Shown here piece by piece: positions 1 to 11,274 of a DNA stretch of 35,532 bases (positions within the stretch are counted from its first letter, which is position 1; the number at the start of each line of letters is the position of its first letter). Origin of the DNA: Stutzerimonas stutzeri SDM-LAC (GTDB lineage: Bacteria; Pseudomonadota; Gammaproteobacteria; Pseudomonadales; Pseudomonadaceae); contig NZ_AGSX01000119.1 in assembly GCF_000235745.1 (NCBI RefSeq), positions 1 through 35,532 on the forward strand. The letters are read 5' to 3'. A program made the position numbers and the translations under genes. The notes under the pieces are model-generated. The model saw only the letters and a list, made by a program, of their open reading frames with translations. It had not been told where the DNA came from and made no database searches.

Positions 1-42
1 CCCCCCCCGTTGAGGCGTTGCAGAGCAGCTACTCGAAGCGAG

Positions 43-1356
43 TCAGATCTTGATCTCGACGTAGGCTTCGTCGCGAATCTGGCGAAGCCAGTTCTGCAGT
101 TCTTCTTCGTACTTGCGATTGCGCAGCAAGGACAGTGCCTGTTGCTCGCGGAACTCTTCGCTGGCATCGGTGGCACGGCGACCGAGCACTTCCAGGATGT
201 GCCAGCCATACGGCGTTTTGAAGGGTTCGGACAGCTGCCCACTCGCTGTGTTGGCCATGACTTCACGGAACTCCGGAACCAGCGAGCTGGGGTCGATCCA
301 GTTGAGGTCGCCGCCGTTGAGCGCCGAGCCCGGATCTTCAGAGAAGTTTTTCGCCAGTTCGGCAAAGCTCTCGCCGGCCTGGATGCGGTCGCGCAGTCGC
401 TGAATCAGCCGTCGGCTTTCTTCTTCGCTGCGAATCTGGCTGGGCTTGATCAGGATATGGCGAACATGGACCTCGTCCCGGACCTGAGTATCGCCGCCGC
501 GCTTGTCGAGCACTTTTAGCAGGATGAAGCCCGGCGGAGTGCGCACCGGCCGGGTGACCTCGCCGACCGACATGGTGCGGACTTCGGTGTCGAAGGGTGG
601 CGGCAGCTGAGCCGCCTTGCGCCAGCCCATATCGCCGCCTTCCAATGCGTTCTCGCTGGCCGAGCGTGAGACGGCCAATTTTGCGAAGTCGGCGCCTTGT
701 TGAAGTTGCTGATAGGTATCCATCGCGGTTTTTTCAGCCGCCTGGATCGCCGCCGAGTCAGCCGACTCCGGCACCGGTATCAGAATATTGGCCAGTCGGT
801 ATTCTTCCGACAGCTGCAATTTGCCGAGATCGGAAGCCAGGAAGTTTTCCACTTCCTGGTTCGATACCTGGATGCGTTCGGCAATCCTGCGTTGGCGCAC
901 CCGGCTGATGACCATTTCGCGGCGAATCTGCTCACGAGCGGTATCGAGGCTGAGGCCGTCGCGTTCCAGGGCCGCGCGGAACTGGTCCAGGGTCATGTTG
1001 TTGCGCTGGGCGATGGTGCCCATTGCCTGGTTGAGCTCTTCATCGGAGATGCGGATGCCCGAACGTTCGCCGATCTGCAGTTGCAGATTTTCGGTGATCA
1101 GCCGTTCCAGCACCTGTTGTTGCATGACGTCCGCGGGCGGCATTTCCGCGCCGCGTTTCTCGATGGTTTGCTCGACCTCACGCAGACGCTGATCCAGCTG
1201 GCTCTGCATGATGACGTCGTTGTCGACGATGGCGACGATACGATCAAGAGGGCGAACCTCGGCGGAGGCCGAGGTGGCCAGGGTGGCGTTGCCTAGTAGC
1301 AGCGCGCCCATTAGCAGCGGGCGCAGGTAATTAGAAAGCTTGGTCTTCACGTTCAC
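43..1356 (-). CDS. surA: Periplasmic chaperone / peptidyl-prolyl isomerase SurA
   Basis: SurA escorts unfolded outer-membrane proteins across the periplasm to the BAM complex. The 437-residue product has a signal peptide with probable cleavage after residue 32 (TSASA then EV). A helical SurA N-terminal domain follows, then two parvulin (PPIC) domains at about residues 186-286 and 297-394, each ending in the family's [17 protein letters not shown] segment. Length fits the family. The first codon is GTG (1354-1356) with AAGG five bases upstream; a second in-frame GTG at 1348-1350 would give the more usual N-terminus MKTKLS. The gene overlaps the 3' end of lptD by 26 bp, so the two are translationally coupled. 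That suits their shared role, because LptD is itself a beta-barrel client. In pseudomonads pdxA normally follows; its start is not in the 42 bases left at the window edge. Confidence 0.96.
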   Translation of the reverse strand: MNVKTKLSNYLRPLLMGALLLGNATLATSASAEVRPLDRIVAIVDNDVIMQSQLDQRLREVEQTIEKRGAEMPPADVMQQQVLERLITENLQLQIGERSGIRISDEELNQAMGTIAQRNNMTLDQFRAALERDGLSLDTAREQIRREMVISRVRQRRIAERIQVSNQEVENFLASDLGKLQLSEEYRLANILIPVPESADSAAIQAAEKTAMDTYQQLQQGADFAKLAVSRSASENALEGGDMGWRKAAQLPPPFDTEVRTMSVGEVTRPVRTPPGFILLKVLDKRGGDTQVRDEVHVRHILIKPSQIRSEEESRRLIQRLRDRIQAGESFAELAKNFSEDPGSALNGGDLNWIDPSSLVPEFREVMANTASGQLSEPFKTPYGWHILEVLGRRATDASEEFREQQALSLLRNRKYEEELQNWLRQIRDEAYVEIKI

Positions 1357-4117
1357 GGTAACCTTGTATGCCTTCGTCGAGGAATGTCTCGGTCGAGCTG
1401 CCGAATACGCCGCCGAGTCCCTTGAGGACGATTTGCAGGAAGATGCCGTTGTCCGGCTCGTCGTTCTGCGATGGGTTGAGACTGGTTTCGTCGTAATCGA
1501 TCCAGTAGCGGTTGATCAGGCGCAGCTTCCAGCAGCAGCTGTCGTACTCGAAGCCCCCGAAGGCCTCCAGCGTGCGGTTGCGGCTGTAATCGTGCTGCCA
1601 GCGTGCGATCACGCTCCACTGTGGCAGGATTGGCCAGATGGTGGAGATGTCGTGCTGGTTGATCTTGTAGTAATCCTCGATGAACTCTGGGTTGGGATTG
1701 CCATTGGGAAGCAGTTCGCTACCGTAGTCGCTGCCAGAGGTCCACTCGCCAGTGGCTTGGTCGAATCGCACGGTGTCGTTGCGGTAGCGGTAGCCAAAGT
1801 TGACGATCTTGCGCGGGTCTTCGGCCGGCTGATAGTGGAACATGGCGCTGCCCGACTGGGTACGGCCCTGGTCCGGATCCCAGTTGAAGGTCGAGGTAAA
1901 GCGCCAGTCGCGGTTGTAGCGGTACATGTATTCGAGGGCGTATGGCGATACGTCCGATGTGGAGCTTGGACGACCCTGGAGATTCGGCAGCTGCACTTCA
2001 CGATCACGGAAGTAGATGATCTGACCGAAGCTTAAACGCTGCCGCTCTAGGCCGTTCGGCTCGATCCAGCGATTGGTCACACCCAGCGAGAGCTGGTTGG
2101 CGTCGCCGATACGGTCCCTGCCGGAGAAGCGGTTTTCGCGCCACAGCGAGGAATAGCTGAAGGTGTTCTCGCCGGCGTCGAAGATTGGAATGTCGTCCTG
2201 GTCTTCTTCCGGAACGTACAGGTAGAACATCCGCGGTTCGAGAGTCTGACGGTAATCCTTGCCGAACCACTGGGTGTTGCGGTCGAAGTACAGGCCGCTG
2301 TCGAGGCTGAAGATCGGCACGCTGCGGTCCGGTGAGTCGTTGAAGTCGTTCACCTGGCTGCGGCCGGTATTGTCCAGCGTCAGGTCGTACTTGGTGTATG
2401 CGTATTTCAACGATGGCCGGACGAAGCCCCAGCTCCAGTCGAGCGGCAGGCTGACGCCCGGCTCAAGGTGCAGGCGTTCGCCTTCGGCGCGGGTAAGCCC
2501 GGCAAGCCGCGCGTCATACCAGAGCTGCTCGGCTGTCCCGGTGTTGCCATCCTGATCCGTGAAATAACCGCTGCGCAAACTGCGCTGGAAGCTTACGAAC
2601 TCAGTGTCGTAGGCAAAGCGCAATCCACCCGGCTGAAACGGCAGCGCGCCGTTGAGCGTCAGCTGGGGCAAGCGCTCATACGGCGTAACGTCAGCAATGG
2701 TGGCGCGCTCGTAGGCGTGGACATTTAGCCGGGCTGTGTACGACGGCGCTCGATAGGTAAGCGTGCCCCGCTGGTCCAGATGATCCGGCTGATCAATGCT
2801 CAGGTTGGTATCGAGATCTTGAAAATAGTAAGGATCGCTGATGTCGGTGTAGTCCGCTTCGGCCAGCCAACGGCTGTCCAGGCCTGTGCGGTGTTGCCAG
2901 CTGTACATCCAGCGCTGATCTTCGTACTCGGACTGCAGCTTGCGATCATCGTTGCTGTCGTCCAGGTAGGCTGCGCCGAACTGGCCTTCGCTGCGGCGGG
3001 TCAGGTAGCGGAACTCTCCTTCCATCAGCAAGCCGCGATCGGTCATGTAGTTGGGGTAGAGCGTGGCGTCGAAATTCGGCGCCAGGTTGAAATAGTACGG
3101 TGTAACCAATGACAGCCCGGTATCGCTGGAGCTGCTGATGCTGGGTGCGAGGAAGCCGGATTGGCGACGGTCATCGATCGGGAAATAGATATAGGGCGTG
3201 TAAAACACCGGAACGCCCTTGACCCGAAGTGTCACGTTGGTTGCCGAGCCGAAGCCGGTCGCTGGGTTCAGGGTGACGTTGTTACCTTGCAGATACCAGT
3301 CATTGTCGCCTGGCTCGCAGCGGGTATAGGTCCCGTCCTTGAGGCGGATGATCGCGTCGTCGGTGCGCTTGGCATACAGCGCGCTGCCGCGGACCTTGCC
3401 CGCGTGAACCACGTATTCGGCGTTGTCGACCTGGGCTTCACCGGTATCGAGGAAGATCTCGGCGCGGTCGCCGACCATCAGCGCGCCGCCATCACGCAGG
3501 CGGACATTGCCTTTCAGCTCGCCGCGATTCTCCAGTTGGTACAGATTTGCCTCATCGGCTTCAGCCTGGATGCTGCCCTGGCGGAGTACCACGTCACCCG
3601 CTAGCGTAGCGATTTCCGGTTGCTGCTCATAACGGGTTGCCTTGGCTGACACATAGGTTGGCGACTCGCTCATTGGCGTGTCGTCGAACTGACCGGGTCG
3701 GCTCGGTTCAACATAGGTGCCGGCGCAATAAGGGCCTGTTTCGGCCAGCTGTGCATTGGTCAGCTGATCGCGCGGCACCCAGTCCAGGTGGCTGTAATCG
3801 GCGCTGCGTGAGGCCAGCGCGCGGCCTTTGCTTTCGGTCACCAGTTTGGTGGTGGCTGCCTGGCGTTCGGCTTTGCTAGCGCGTGGCTGTACCGCGCCGA
3901 CGTCACCACTTGCGGCACTGCCGCGGTGTACGGGGCGGGGCGGCAGGTCGGCGTTCGCGGGATCGGATGCGCAGTTCCAACCGCCACCAGCACCAGGCTG
4001 ACAAGCGAACTGTTCGGCTGCGATCACAAGAGGAGTCGCTACCGGTTGCAATGCGAGCAAGCCGCCAGTAACCAGTAGGGGGAATTTTTTACGAAAAGCG
4101 GGATATTTGACTGCCAT
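1331..4117 (-). CDS. lptD: LPS-assembly outer membrane protein LptD
   Basis: LptD is the outer-membrane barrel that, with the lipoprotein LptE plugged inside, inserts lipopolysaccharide into the outer leaflet. The 928-residue product has a signal peptide (cleavage near residues 33-34). An OstA/LptA-like beta-jellyroll follows at roughly residues 150-300 (repeating segments such as [10 protein letters not shown] and [10 protein letters not shown]), then a long aromatic-rich region typical of the LptD barrel. Cysteines at 39 and 49, one in YTRCEPG and a CC pair in DSCCWKLR near the C-terminus are candidates for the disulfides needed for assembly. The extended N-terminus before the jellyroll is usual in Pseudomonas. 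The gene is first in the lptD-surA operon and diverges from amgK. The ribosome-binding site before the ATG is weak. Confidence 0.96.
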   Translation of the reverse strand: MAVKYPAFRKKFPLLVTGGLLALQPVATPLVIAAEQFACQPGAGGGWNCASDPANADLPPRPVHRGSAASGDVGAVQPRASKAERQAATTKLVTESKGRALASRSADYSHLDWVPRDQLTNAQLAETGPYCAGTYVEPSRPGQFDDTPMSESPTYVSAKATRYEQQPEIATLAGDVVLRQGSIQAEADEANLYQLENRGELKGNVRLRDGGALMVGDRAEIFLDTGEAQVDNAEYVVHAGKVRGSALYAKRTDDAIIRLKDGTYTRCEPGDNDWYLQGNNVTLNPATGFGSATNVTLRVKGVPVFYTPYIYFPIDDRRQSGFLAPSISSSSDTGLSLVTPYYFNLAPNFDATLYPNYMTDRGLLMEGEFRYLTRRSEGQFGAAYLDDSNDDRKLQSEYEDQRWMYSWQHRTGLDSRWLAEADYTDISDPYYFQDLDTNLSIDQPDHLDQRGTLTYRAPSYTARLNVHAYERATIADVTPYERLPQLTLNGALPFQPGGLRFAYDTEFVSFQRSLRSGYFTDQDGNTGTAEQLWYDARLAGLTRAEGERLHLEPGVSLPLDWSWGFVRPSLKYAYTKYDLTLDNTGRSQVNDFNDSPDRSVPIFSLDSGLYFDRNTQWFGKDYRQTLEPRMFYLYVPEEDQDDIPIFDAGENTFSYSSLWRENRFSGRDRIGDANQLSLGVTNRWIEPNGLERQRLSFGQIIYFRDREVQLPNLQGRPSSTSDVSPYALEYMYRYNRDWRFTSTFNWDPDQGRTQSGSAMFHYQPAEDPRKIVNFGYRYRNDTVRFDQATGEWTSGSDYGSELLPNGNPNPEFIEDYYKINQHDISTIWPILPQWSVIARWQHDYSRNRTLEAFGGFEYDSCCWKLRLINRYWIDYDETSLNPSQNDEPDNGIFLQIVLKGLGGVFGSSTETFLDEGIQGYREREDQAF

Positions 4118-4248
4118 CTTGTTTTTGGGGTCCGTGCTTGCGGCGAGCCATCGGCCGGGCTGGGCCGCACGCCTCTCGATGGGCTGAAAAAGATGCTGGA
4201 TAATAAAGCATGACCCGTCTATCGGCTAGCGCCGCGGAGAGCACTGAT

Positions 4249-5939
<1,691 letters not shown>

Positions 5940-6710
5940 ATGTTCTGGCCCATTACGTTGTTGGGGGCGCTGATCGGTTGGCTGATCGCGAGTATTCCGG
6001 GGGCGCTGCTTGGCGCATTGCTTGGGCAGGTGCTCGACCGTCGCTTCGGGCTCAACTCGTGGGCCAGATTGCGCGAACGCATGGGCGCCGGGAAGGCCCT
6101 GATGCAGGGCGACGAGCTGCTGTTCTTTCTGCTCGGGCGGCTTGCCAAGAGCAGCGGACGAATCAGCGAAGCGCACATCCAGGCCGCGCGCAGGGAAATG
6201 CAGCGGCTGCAACTGGATCCGACGGCGCAACGTGCCGCCATCGACGCCTTCTACAGGGGGAAATCCAGCGGCGATGGCCTTCGCGACCCGTTACAACGCC
6301 TGCAAGGGCGCCCCGGCGAGGCCGAAACTGTGCTTCAGGCGTGTTGGCGAATGGCGCGAGCGCAAGGGCAGATCGATGCGCGCGAGCATGAACTGGTGAT
6401 GCTCTGGGGTAAGTGGATGGGCTGGGATTCGGCGGCCATCGCGGCGCTGGACCCGAGCGGCGGTCGTCGTCAAGGCGCACCGAGCAATCTCGGTGGCGCC
6501 TATGAGCAGGCCTTGCAGCTGCTCGGCGTGCGTGCCGACAGCGAGCCGCAGGCAATCAAGCGTGCCTATCGGCGTTTGCTCAGCAAACACCATCCGGACA
6601 AGCAGGCCGGTGCAGGCGCAACGGCGCTACAAGTTCGCGAAGCAACCGAGCGAACCCGCGAGTTGCACAACGCCTACACCTTGATCCGCGAGCGACGCGG
6701 CTTCCGCTAA
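5940..6710 (+). CDS. djlA: DjlA-type membrane-anchored J-domain co-chaperone
   Basis: The 256-residue protein starts with a hydrophobic membrane anchor (about residues 3-28, rich in Gly, Leu and Ile). A TerB-like helical region follows in the middle (about 55-170), then a C-terminal J domain (about 187-256) with the HPD tripeptide at 218-220 that stimulates DnaK ATPase. This is the DjlA architecture: an inner-membrane DnaK partner with the J domain in the cytoplasm. The ATG directly follows the TGA of murU with no spacer, so translation is probably coupled. A role in wall recycling is not implied by the sequence; the gene simply travels in this operon. Confidence 0.85.
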   Translation: MFWPITLLGALIGWLIASIPGALLGALLGQVLDRRFGLNSWARLRERMGAGKALMQGDELLFFLLGRLAKSSGRISEAHIQAARREMQRLQLDPTAQRAAIDAFYRGKSSGDGLRDPLQRLQGRPGEAETVLQACWRMARAQGQIDAREHELVMLWGKWMGWDSAAIAALDPSGGRRQGAPSNLGGAYEQALQLLGVRADSEPQAIKRAYRRLLSKHHPDKQAGAGATALQVREATERTRELHNAYTLIRERRGFR

Positions 6711-6743
6711 CGCGCCATTGATGCGCTGGGGCGAGACAGGCCG

Positions 6744-7820
6744 CTACGTCTGTTTGTCCAGCCAGCCGCGAATTCGGCGCAGCAGTTGCTCCTGGTCGGC
6801 CTGGCGGTCGCCGGTGTGTGGTGGTAATCCCACCTGGTGGTAGCTCGGGTGTTGGATCCTGCGACTTGCGTTCAGCCGCTCGCGGGCCGCCGCCAGATCA
6901 CCGCGTCCGCTCTGGTAGTAGAAATCGCCAGTCGCCAGCTTTAGCGTCGGGATCAGCTGCGCCAACGGTTCGTCTTGCCCTTCCGGCTGGCGCGGCTGGA
7001 TCACTGCCAGAAGCCTGACATCGCTCGGTGCCAAATGCTGAAGATACCGCGCAGCCCAGTAACCACCGGTGCCCTGTCCAAGGAACACGATCACCGCCGG
7101 TTGCTTGCTGCGAGCAAACGCCAGTGCCGCCTCGATGCGTGCGGTGATCTGATCGGCTTGCGGTGCAGCGGGCGCGACGGTTTCCTCCGTTTTTGTCCCG
7201 TCGATAGGCTGTTCGCTTGGTATCGCTGCGGTTTCCTCAGGCAGGTAACCAGCCTCGCTTGGCACCAAATCTTCGGCAGGCAGCCCGGCCTGTGCTTCGG
7301 TTTCTTCGACCGGTGGCTCGGCTGCGCGCTCTGGGGTGCCCACGCCTGCTGGAAGCAGCAGCTTGGATGAATCCGGCAGGCTCAGGCTTAGCGTGTGCCA
7401 GCCGTGGTCGGGCAGGCCGCGGCGCAGCGGGCCGATACCGCGCGGCCAGTCGGCGCTTTCTCCGTCGCCGGGTAGCAGGATGATGACCCCTCTGGGGTCG
7501 CCGACATTGGCGGGACGCCAGAGGGCAGCGAAATCGTCGGTGTCTGCTTTGAGGCTGACGAACTCCTTATCGGGAAGTTGGCGCAGGAGATCGGAGCTCA
7601 TGGCGTCGCTGCGCGAAGGTAATGGCGGGCGCTCGGCCGGCGTGGGCGTGGGCGGAGCCGGCGTTTCCTGCGTCGCTGGCTCATCTGCGGCGCTCGCGGG
7701 TATGGCGATCAGAGCAGTTGCCACGGTGGCCGCTAACAGGCCGTTGAAAAACGTGGATGAGGCAGGCAAGGCAGGGCGAAAAAGGCCGAGGAGGCGGAGC
7801 AGACGGATGTAGGTGAGCAT
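6744..7820 (-). CDS. Secreted DUF3530 family, alpha/beta-hydrolase-like protein
   Basis: The 358-residue product has a long N-terminal signal segment (hydrophobic stretch about residues 25-42, ending PASAADEP). A Pro/Thr/Glu-rich linker follows (about 45-75), then a domain resembling an alpha/beta hydrolase: GVIILLPGDGESADWP early and VIVFLGQGTGGYWAARYL later. The segment where a hydrolase would carry the nucleophile elbow (G-x-S-x-G) reads G-Q-G-T-G, so the serine is absent and catalysis by the usual triad is doubtful. An acidic low-complexity insert (Glu/Ala/Pro-rich) sits mid-protein before that segment. The ATG has AAAGG eight bases upstream. The gene is convergent with djlA and divergent from the sensor kinase. 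I recognise the family but know no function for it. Confidence 0.75.
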   Translation of the reverse strand: MLTYIRLLRLLGLFRPALPASSTFFNGLLAATVATALIAIPASAADEPATQETPAPPTPTPAERPPLPSRSDAMSSDLLRQLPDKEFVSLKADTDDFAALWRPANVGDPRGVIILLPGDGESADWPRGIGPLRRGLPDHGWHTLSLSLPDSSKLLLPAGVGTPERAAEPPVEETEAQAGLPAEDLVPSEAGYLPEETAAIPSEQPIDGTKTEETVAPAAPQADQITARIEAALAFARSKQPAVIVFLGQGTGGYWAARYLQHLAPSDVRLLAVIQPRQPEGQDEPLAQLIPTLKLATGDFYYQSGRGDLAAARERLNASRRIQHPSYHQVGLPPHTGDRQADQEQLLRRIRGWLDKQT

Positions 7821-8008
7821 TTCGAGGACCTTTTAACGCGGGATTACCAACGCCGGTAGTTTTTTCAACAGTCTGCTCATCGACCTGGAGAGTTCGGGGC
7901 ATTGGGGCTCCAGAATTTCCTGCTACCTGGCCGTAGCGCTACTGGCGTAGATATTGCGGATGCACTACAAGAGTGTTTTTCGGCCTATCCGCCGATTGTG
8001 TGAGGTCT

Positions 8009-10429
8009 ATGGTGCCATCTCTGCTGCGTTGTTGCTGTCTCTTGCTGACGCTCTTCAATCTGCCCGCGCTAGCTTCTAGCGTGCCGCTGAGCGACGCGCA
8101 GCTGGCGTGGCTGGATGAGCACCGCCAGTGGCGCGTCGGGGTAGTGATGACATCGCCCTATGCGGAATACGACCAGCGCCAGCGCCGGCTGTCCGGCTTC
8201 AACGTGCAGTTCATGGAACGGCTCGCCGCCAGTCTAGGTGTCGAGTTGCAGTGGCACCGTTTTGTTGATGATGCGTCGCTGGAGAGCGCCATGCGCACCG
8301 ACGAGATCGACCTCGCTCCAGGGCTGCGCCAGACCCGAGCGGGCTTGCACGTCTGGCGCTACAGCGACCCCATCCTGCGGGTGCCACGGCTGATTATCGG
8401 CGACGTCAACGGCCCGCGTGCGATTGATCTCGAGCGGCTGGATAGCAACGATGTGATTGCCATTGAAGGTCCTGGTCCGGTGGCTGACTACATGCGCAGC
8501 AACTACCCGAGCCAGCCTGTGCTGGAGGTGACCAACCAGTTCGAGGCGTTGCGTCAGCTGGTCGAGGCACGCGTGCGCTTTGCCGTGGTCGACGAGCCGC
8601 TCTATGGACGCCTGTCTCAGCGGGCTGAATATGCCTCGCTGGACGTTGTCGGCGACCTGGGTAATCCACAACTGCTCAGGATCGGCTCGCGTCGCGACAG
8701 CCCGGTGATGAGCGCGATCATCGACCAGGCATTGCGCAGTTTCCCCACACATGAACTCAGTCGACTTCAGGAACAGTGGCTAAAGTCACGCAGCATCGAC
8801 CAGTCACGGCGCATCAGTTACTGGCGCAGCCTTAGCCTTTTGTTGGCGCTGTTGGTGATTGCAGCCGTGGCCATCCTGGTCTGGCAACGAGGCCAGCAAG
8901 GGCTGCTCGAGGCGCGCCTGAAATCGGCACGGCGGCACATCGAGCTGCGCGAGGCGGCCGAAGAGGCGCAGCGCCTCACGCAGTTCTGCCTCGATCACAG
9001 CACGGTTGGCATCCTCTGGCTGAATTGGGACAGCCATGTGCGGTACGCCAACCAGGCCGCCGAAGAATTGCTGGGATACGCTGCCCACGCACTGCTCGAG
9101 CAGCCCCTGCAGGCGCTGGACCCGGCGCTGGGCATGGATGACTGGCTGCTGCTCTGGCGCGATGCGCGCAGCGGTGTCGATGACCATCAGGTACACGAGC
9201 GCGACTGGCAGCGAGCCGACGGCAGTCGCTTCCCAGCGGCGGTGACCCTGAGTTTCCTGCGCTTCGGCAGCAAGGAATACCTGGTGGTGTTTATCGCCGA
9301 CATTACAGAGCGCCGCCGCGCCAGTGCCGCGTTGCAGGAAAGCGAGGTGCGGCTGAAGGCCATGGCCGGCAACGTGCCGGGGCTGGTGTTCCGCCTGGAG
9401 CGGCAGGACGCCGGCGCGCCGGTCAGCATCGCCTACATCAGCGAGGCCAGCCAGCGGCTGGTGGGTTACTCGGCGGAGCTGTTGTTGCAGCCAGGCCGCG
9501 GTATCCGCAGCCTGGTTCATCCCGAAGACGAACCGGGTTATTGGAGCAGCCAACAGCAGGCGCTTGACAGCATGAGCGACTGGTATTGGCAGGGGCGAAT
9601 CCTGACCCGCTCCGGCGAGGTTCGCTGGGCCGATATTCGCGCCTCGGTACGCGGCCAGCTGGCAGGGCGGCAGGTCTGGGACGGGATTGTTTGGGACATC
9701 ACCGACAACAAGCGGATCGAGCTGGAGCTGGACGCCTCGCGCGCGCAACTGCGCAAGCTGGCGGCGCACGTCGAAACCGTGCGCGAAGAGGAGAAGGCAC
9801 ACATTGCCCGTGAGGTTCACGATGAACTGGGCCAGATGCTGACGGTGCTCAAGCTGGAGATCTCCATGTGCGAGATCAGCTTCGCAGCACTTGATCCCGC
9901 TCTCGCCGCGCGCTTGCAAGGCATGAAACGGCTGATCGCGCAGCTGTTCCAGCAGGTACGCGACGTCGCGACCGCCTTGCGCCCGCCGATTCTGGACGCC
10001 GGTATCGCGTCGGCTATCGACTGGCAGGCGCGGCGCTTCGAGCAGCGCACGGGCATTGCCTGTCTGGTGCAAGTCCCAGAATGCCCGCCACAGCTGAGCA
10101 GTGCCAAAGCCGTTGGGTTGTTTCGCATCCTTCAGGAAGCATTGACCAACGTGATGCGCCATGCCAATGCGCAGACCGTGAGTCTCTGCCTGGAGCAACG
10201 GGGGAGTGTGCTGTGCTTGAGCATCAGCGATGATGGCCAGGGCTTCGTGGTGCCGCCGGGGCGTCAGGGCGTGTCGTTCGGTCTGGTCGGCATGCAGGAA
10301 CGGGCGCAGATGCTGGGCGGTACGCTGCTGCTGGAAAGCCAGCCAGGCGAGGGCACTTCGATTCATGTATCGGTGCCGTTGGATGAACAGGTCGAGCCCG
10401 CGATGCTTATCAGCACACTGGAGAGCTAA
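8009..10429 (+). CDS. agtS: Sensor histidine kinase with periplasmic solute-binding domain and PAS domains (AgtS-like)
   Basis: The membrane kinase is about 806 residues from the ATG at 8009. In order it has a signal peptide (MVPSLLRCCCLLLTLF, ending ALAS), a periplasmic bacterial solute-binding type-3 domain (about residues 30-255), one transmembrane helix (about 272-294), two PAS/PAC modules (about 325-450 and 455-580), a HisKA_3 dimerisation domain with phospho-accepting His604 in REVHDELGQ, and an HATPase domain with N-box QEALTNVMRHANA and DDGQGF. The Venus-flytrap module suggests direct ligand sensing. An in-frame GTG at 7973 would add 12 residues but leaves the signal peptide internal; GAGG precedes 8009, though closely. 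The gene lies five bases before its response-regulator gene. It matches the position of P. aeruginosa agtS (PA0600), which controls 4-aminobutyrate/5-aminovalerate uptake; the symbol rests on that. Confidence 0.85.
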   Translation: MVPSLLRCCCLLLTLFNLPALASSVPLSDAQLAWLDEHRQWRVGVVMTSPYAEYDQRQRRLSGFNVQFMERLAASLGVELQWHRFVDDASLESAMRTDEIDLAPGLRQTRAGLHVWRYSDPILRVPRLIIGDVNGPRAIDLERLDSNDVIAIEGPGPVADYMRSNYPSQPVLEVTNQFEALRQLVEARVRFAVVDEPLYGRLSQRAEYASLDVVGDLGNPQLLRIGSRRDSPVMSAIIDQALRSFPTHELSRLQEQWLKSRSIDQSRRISYWRSLSLLLALLVIAAVAILVWQRGQQGLLEARLKSARRHIELREAAEEAQRLTQFCLDHSTVGILWLNWDSHVRYANQAAEELLGYAAHALLEQPLQALDPALGMDDWLLLWRDARSGVDDHQVHERDWQRADGSRFPAAVTLSFLRFGSKEYLVVFIADITERRRASAALQESEVRLKAMAGNVPGLVFRLERQDAGAPVSIAYISEASQRLVGYSAELLLQPGRGIRSLVHPEDEPGYWSSQQQALDSMSDWYWQGRILTRSGEVRWADIRASVRGQLAGRQVWDGIVWDITDNKRIELELDASRAQLRKLAAHVETVREEEKAHIAREVHDELGQMLTVLKLEISMCEISFAALDPALAARLQGMKRLIAQLFQQVRDVATALRPPILDAGIASAIDWQARRFEQRTGIACLVQVPECPPQLSSAKAVGLFRILQEALTNVMRHANAQTVSLCLEQRGSVLCLSISDDGQGFVVPPGRQGVSFGLVGMQERAQMLGGTLLLESQPGEGTSIHVSVPLDEQVEPAMLISTLES

Positions 10430-10433
10430 CGCC

Positions 10434-11063
10434 ATGATTCGGGTAATCGTCGCCGAAGACCACACCATCGTTCGCGAAGGCATCAAGCAACTGATCGGAC
10501 TCGCAAAAGACATGCAGGTAGTTGGTGAGGCCGGCAATGGTCAGCAGTTGCTCGACCAGTTGCGGCAGACGCCCTGCGATGTCGTCCTGTTGGATATCTC
10601 CATGCCTGGCGTCAACGGCCTGGAAGCCATTCCGCGGATTCACGCGTTGAGCGAGCCGCCAGCGATTCTGGTGCTGTCGATGCATGACGAGGCGCAGATG
10701 GCAGCACGGGCGCTCAAGGTCGGCGCGGCCGGTTATGCCACCAAGGACAGTGACCCAGCGCTGCTGTTGGTCGCGCTGCGCAAGGTCGCCTCCGGTGGGC
10801 GCTACATCGATCCGGAATTGGCCGATCGGATGGTCTTCGAGGTAGGTCTGACCGACTCCCGCCCGCCCCATGCGCTGTTGTCCGAGCGCGAGTACTCAGT
10901 GTTCGAGCGACTAGTGCATGGCGACTCGGTGAATGACATCGCCGCCAAGCTGGCCCTTAGCAGCAAGACCATCAGCACCCACAAGGCGCGCCTGATGCAG
11001 AAGCTGGTCGCCCACTCGGTGGCCGACCTGGTGCGTTATGCCATGGAACACAAGCTGGTCTGA
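10434..11063 (+). CDS. agtR: NarL/FixJ-family response regulator (AgtR-like)
   Basis: The 209-residue two-component regulator has a receiver domain (about residues 1-118) with acidic pocket E8/D9, phosphoacceptor D54 in VLLDISMPG and conserved Lys in ATKDSD. A LuxR-type helix-turn-helix follows (about 145-205), containing VNDIAAKLALSSKTISTHKARLMQKL. The ATG at 10434 gives the canonical MIRVIVAEDH start; reading upstream of it only overlaps the kinase gene in another frame. The partner kinase ends five bases before. The ABC importer that follows after 211 bp is its likely target, and a perfect dyad in that gap (11152-11169) is a plausible binding site. Confidence 0.88.
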   Translation: MIRVIVAEDHTIVREGIKQLIGLAKDMQVVGEAGNGQQLLDQLRQTPCDVVLLDISMPGVNGLEAIPRIHALSEPPAILVLSMHDEAQMAARALKVGAAGYATKDSDPALLLVALRKVASGGRYIDPELADRMVFEVGLTDSRPPHALLSEREYSVFERLVHGDSVNDIAAKLALSSKTISTHKARLMQKLVAHSVADLVRYAMEHKLV

Positions 11064-11151
11064 GGCGACGCGATCGCAGCCATCGATCGTGTCTGCACTG
11101 CGGTCCCAGGCGTGGTCTGCCGGTCATAGGTGCGGCCGGGCCGGTGTCGGT

Positions 11152-11169
11152 TGTAGGGCGTTCCCTACA
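11152..11169. promoter_or_regulatory. Candidate operator: perfect 7-bp dyad upstream of agtA
   Basis: TGTAGGG at 11152-11158 is followed by CGTT and then its exact reverse complement CCCTACA at 11163-11169. The dyad lies about 105 bp before the importer's first gene and about 90 bp after the NarL-type regulator gene. There is no T-run, so it is not a terminator. A dimeric NarL-family regulator such as the adjacent AgtR could bind it; this is inference from position and symmetry. Confidence 0.45.
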
Positions 11170-11274
11170 CGCACCTCTCCGTTTTGCTGATTCGAAACAC
11201 TCCGCTGTGCTGATGTCGGCGAGCGCGCGAGGCTCCTAACCTGTGATCATGGAACAACGGACCACAGGTGCGGC

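Noticed and set aside
1-42. Start of pdxA at the left edge, and the run of eight C as a phase-variable tract
   Set aside because: No start codon on the minus strand lies in these bases, and a single short C-run outside a visible coding frame gives no support for phase variation.
8804-10537. 577-codon open frame on the minus strand opposite the sensor kinase gene
   Set aside because: It mirrors the codon pattern of a GC-rich real gene whose plus-strand product has clear kinase domains; the antisense product is His/Gln/Ala-rich with no recognisable family.
11249-11264. CRP/Vfr site (TGTGATCATGGAACAA) just before agtA
   Set aside because: Only the left TGTGA half matches; the right half is not TCACA-like, and the site lies almost on the start codon.
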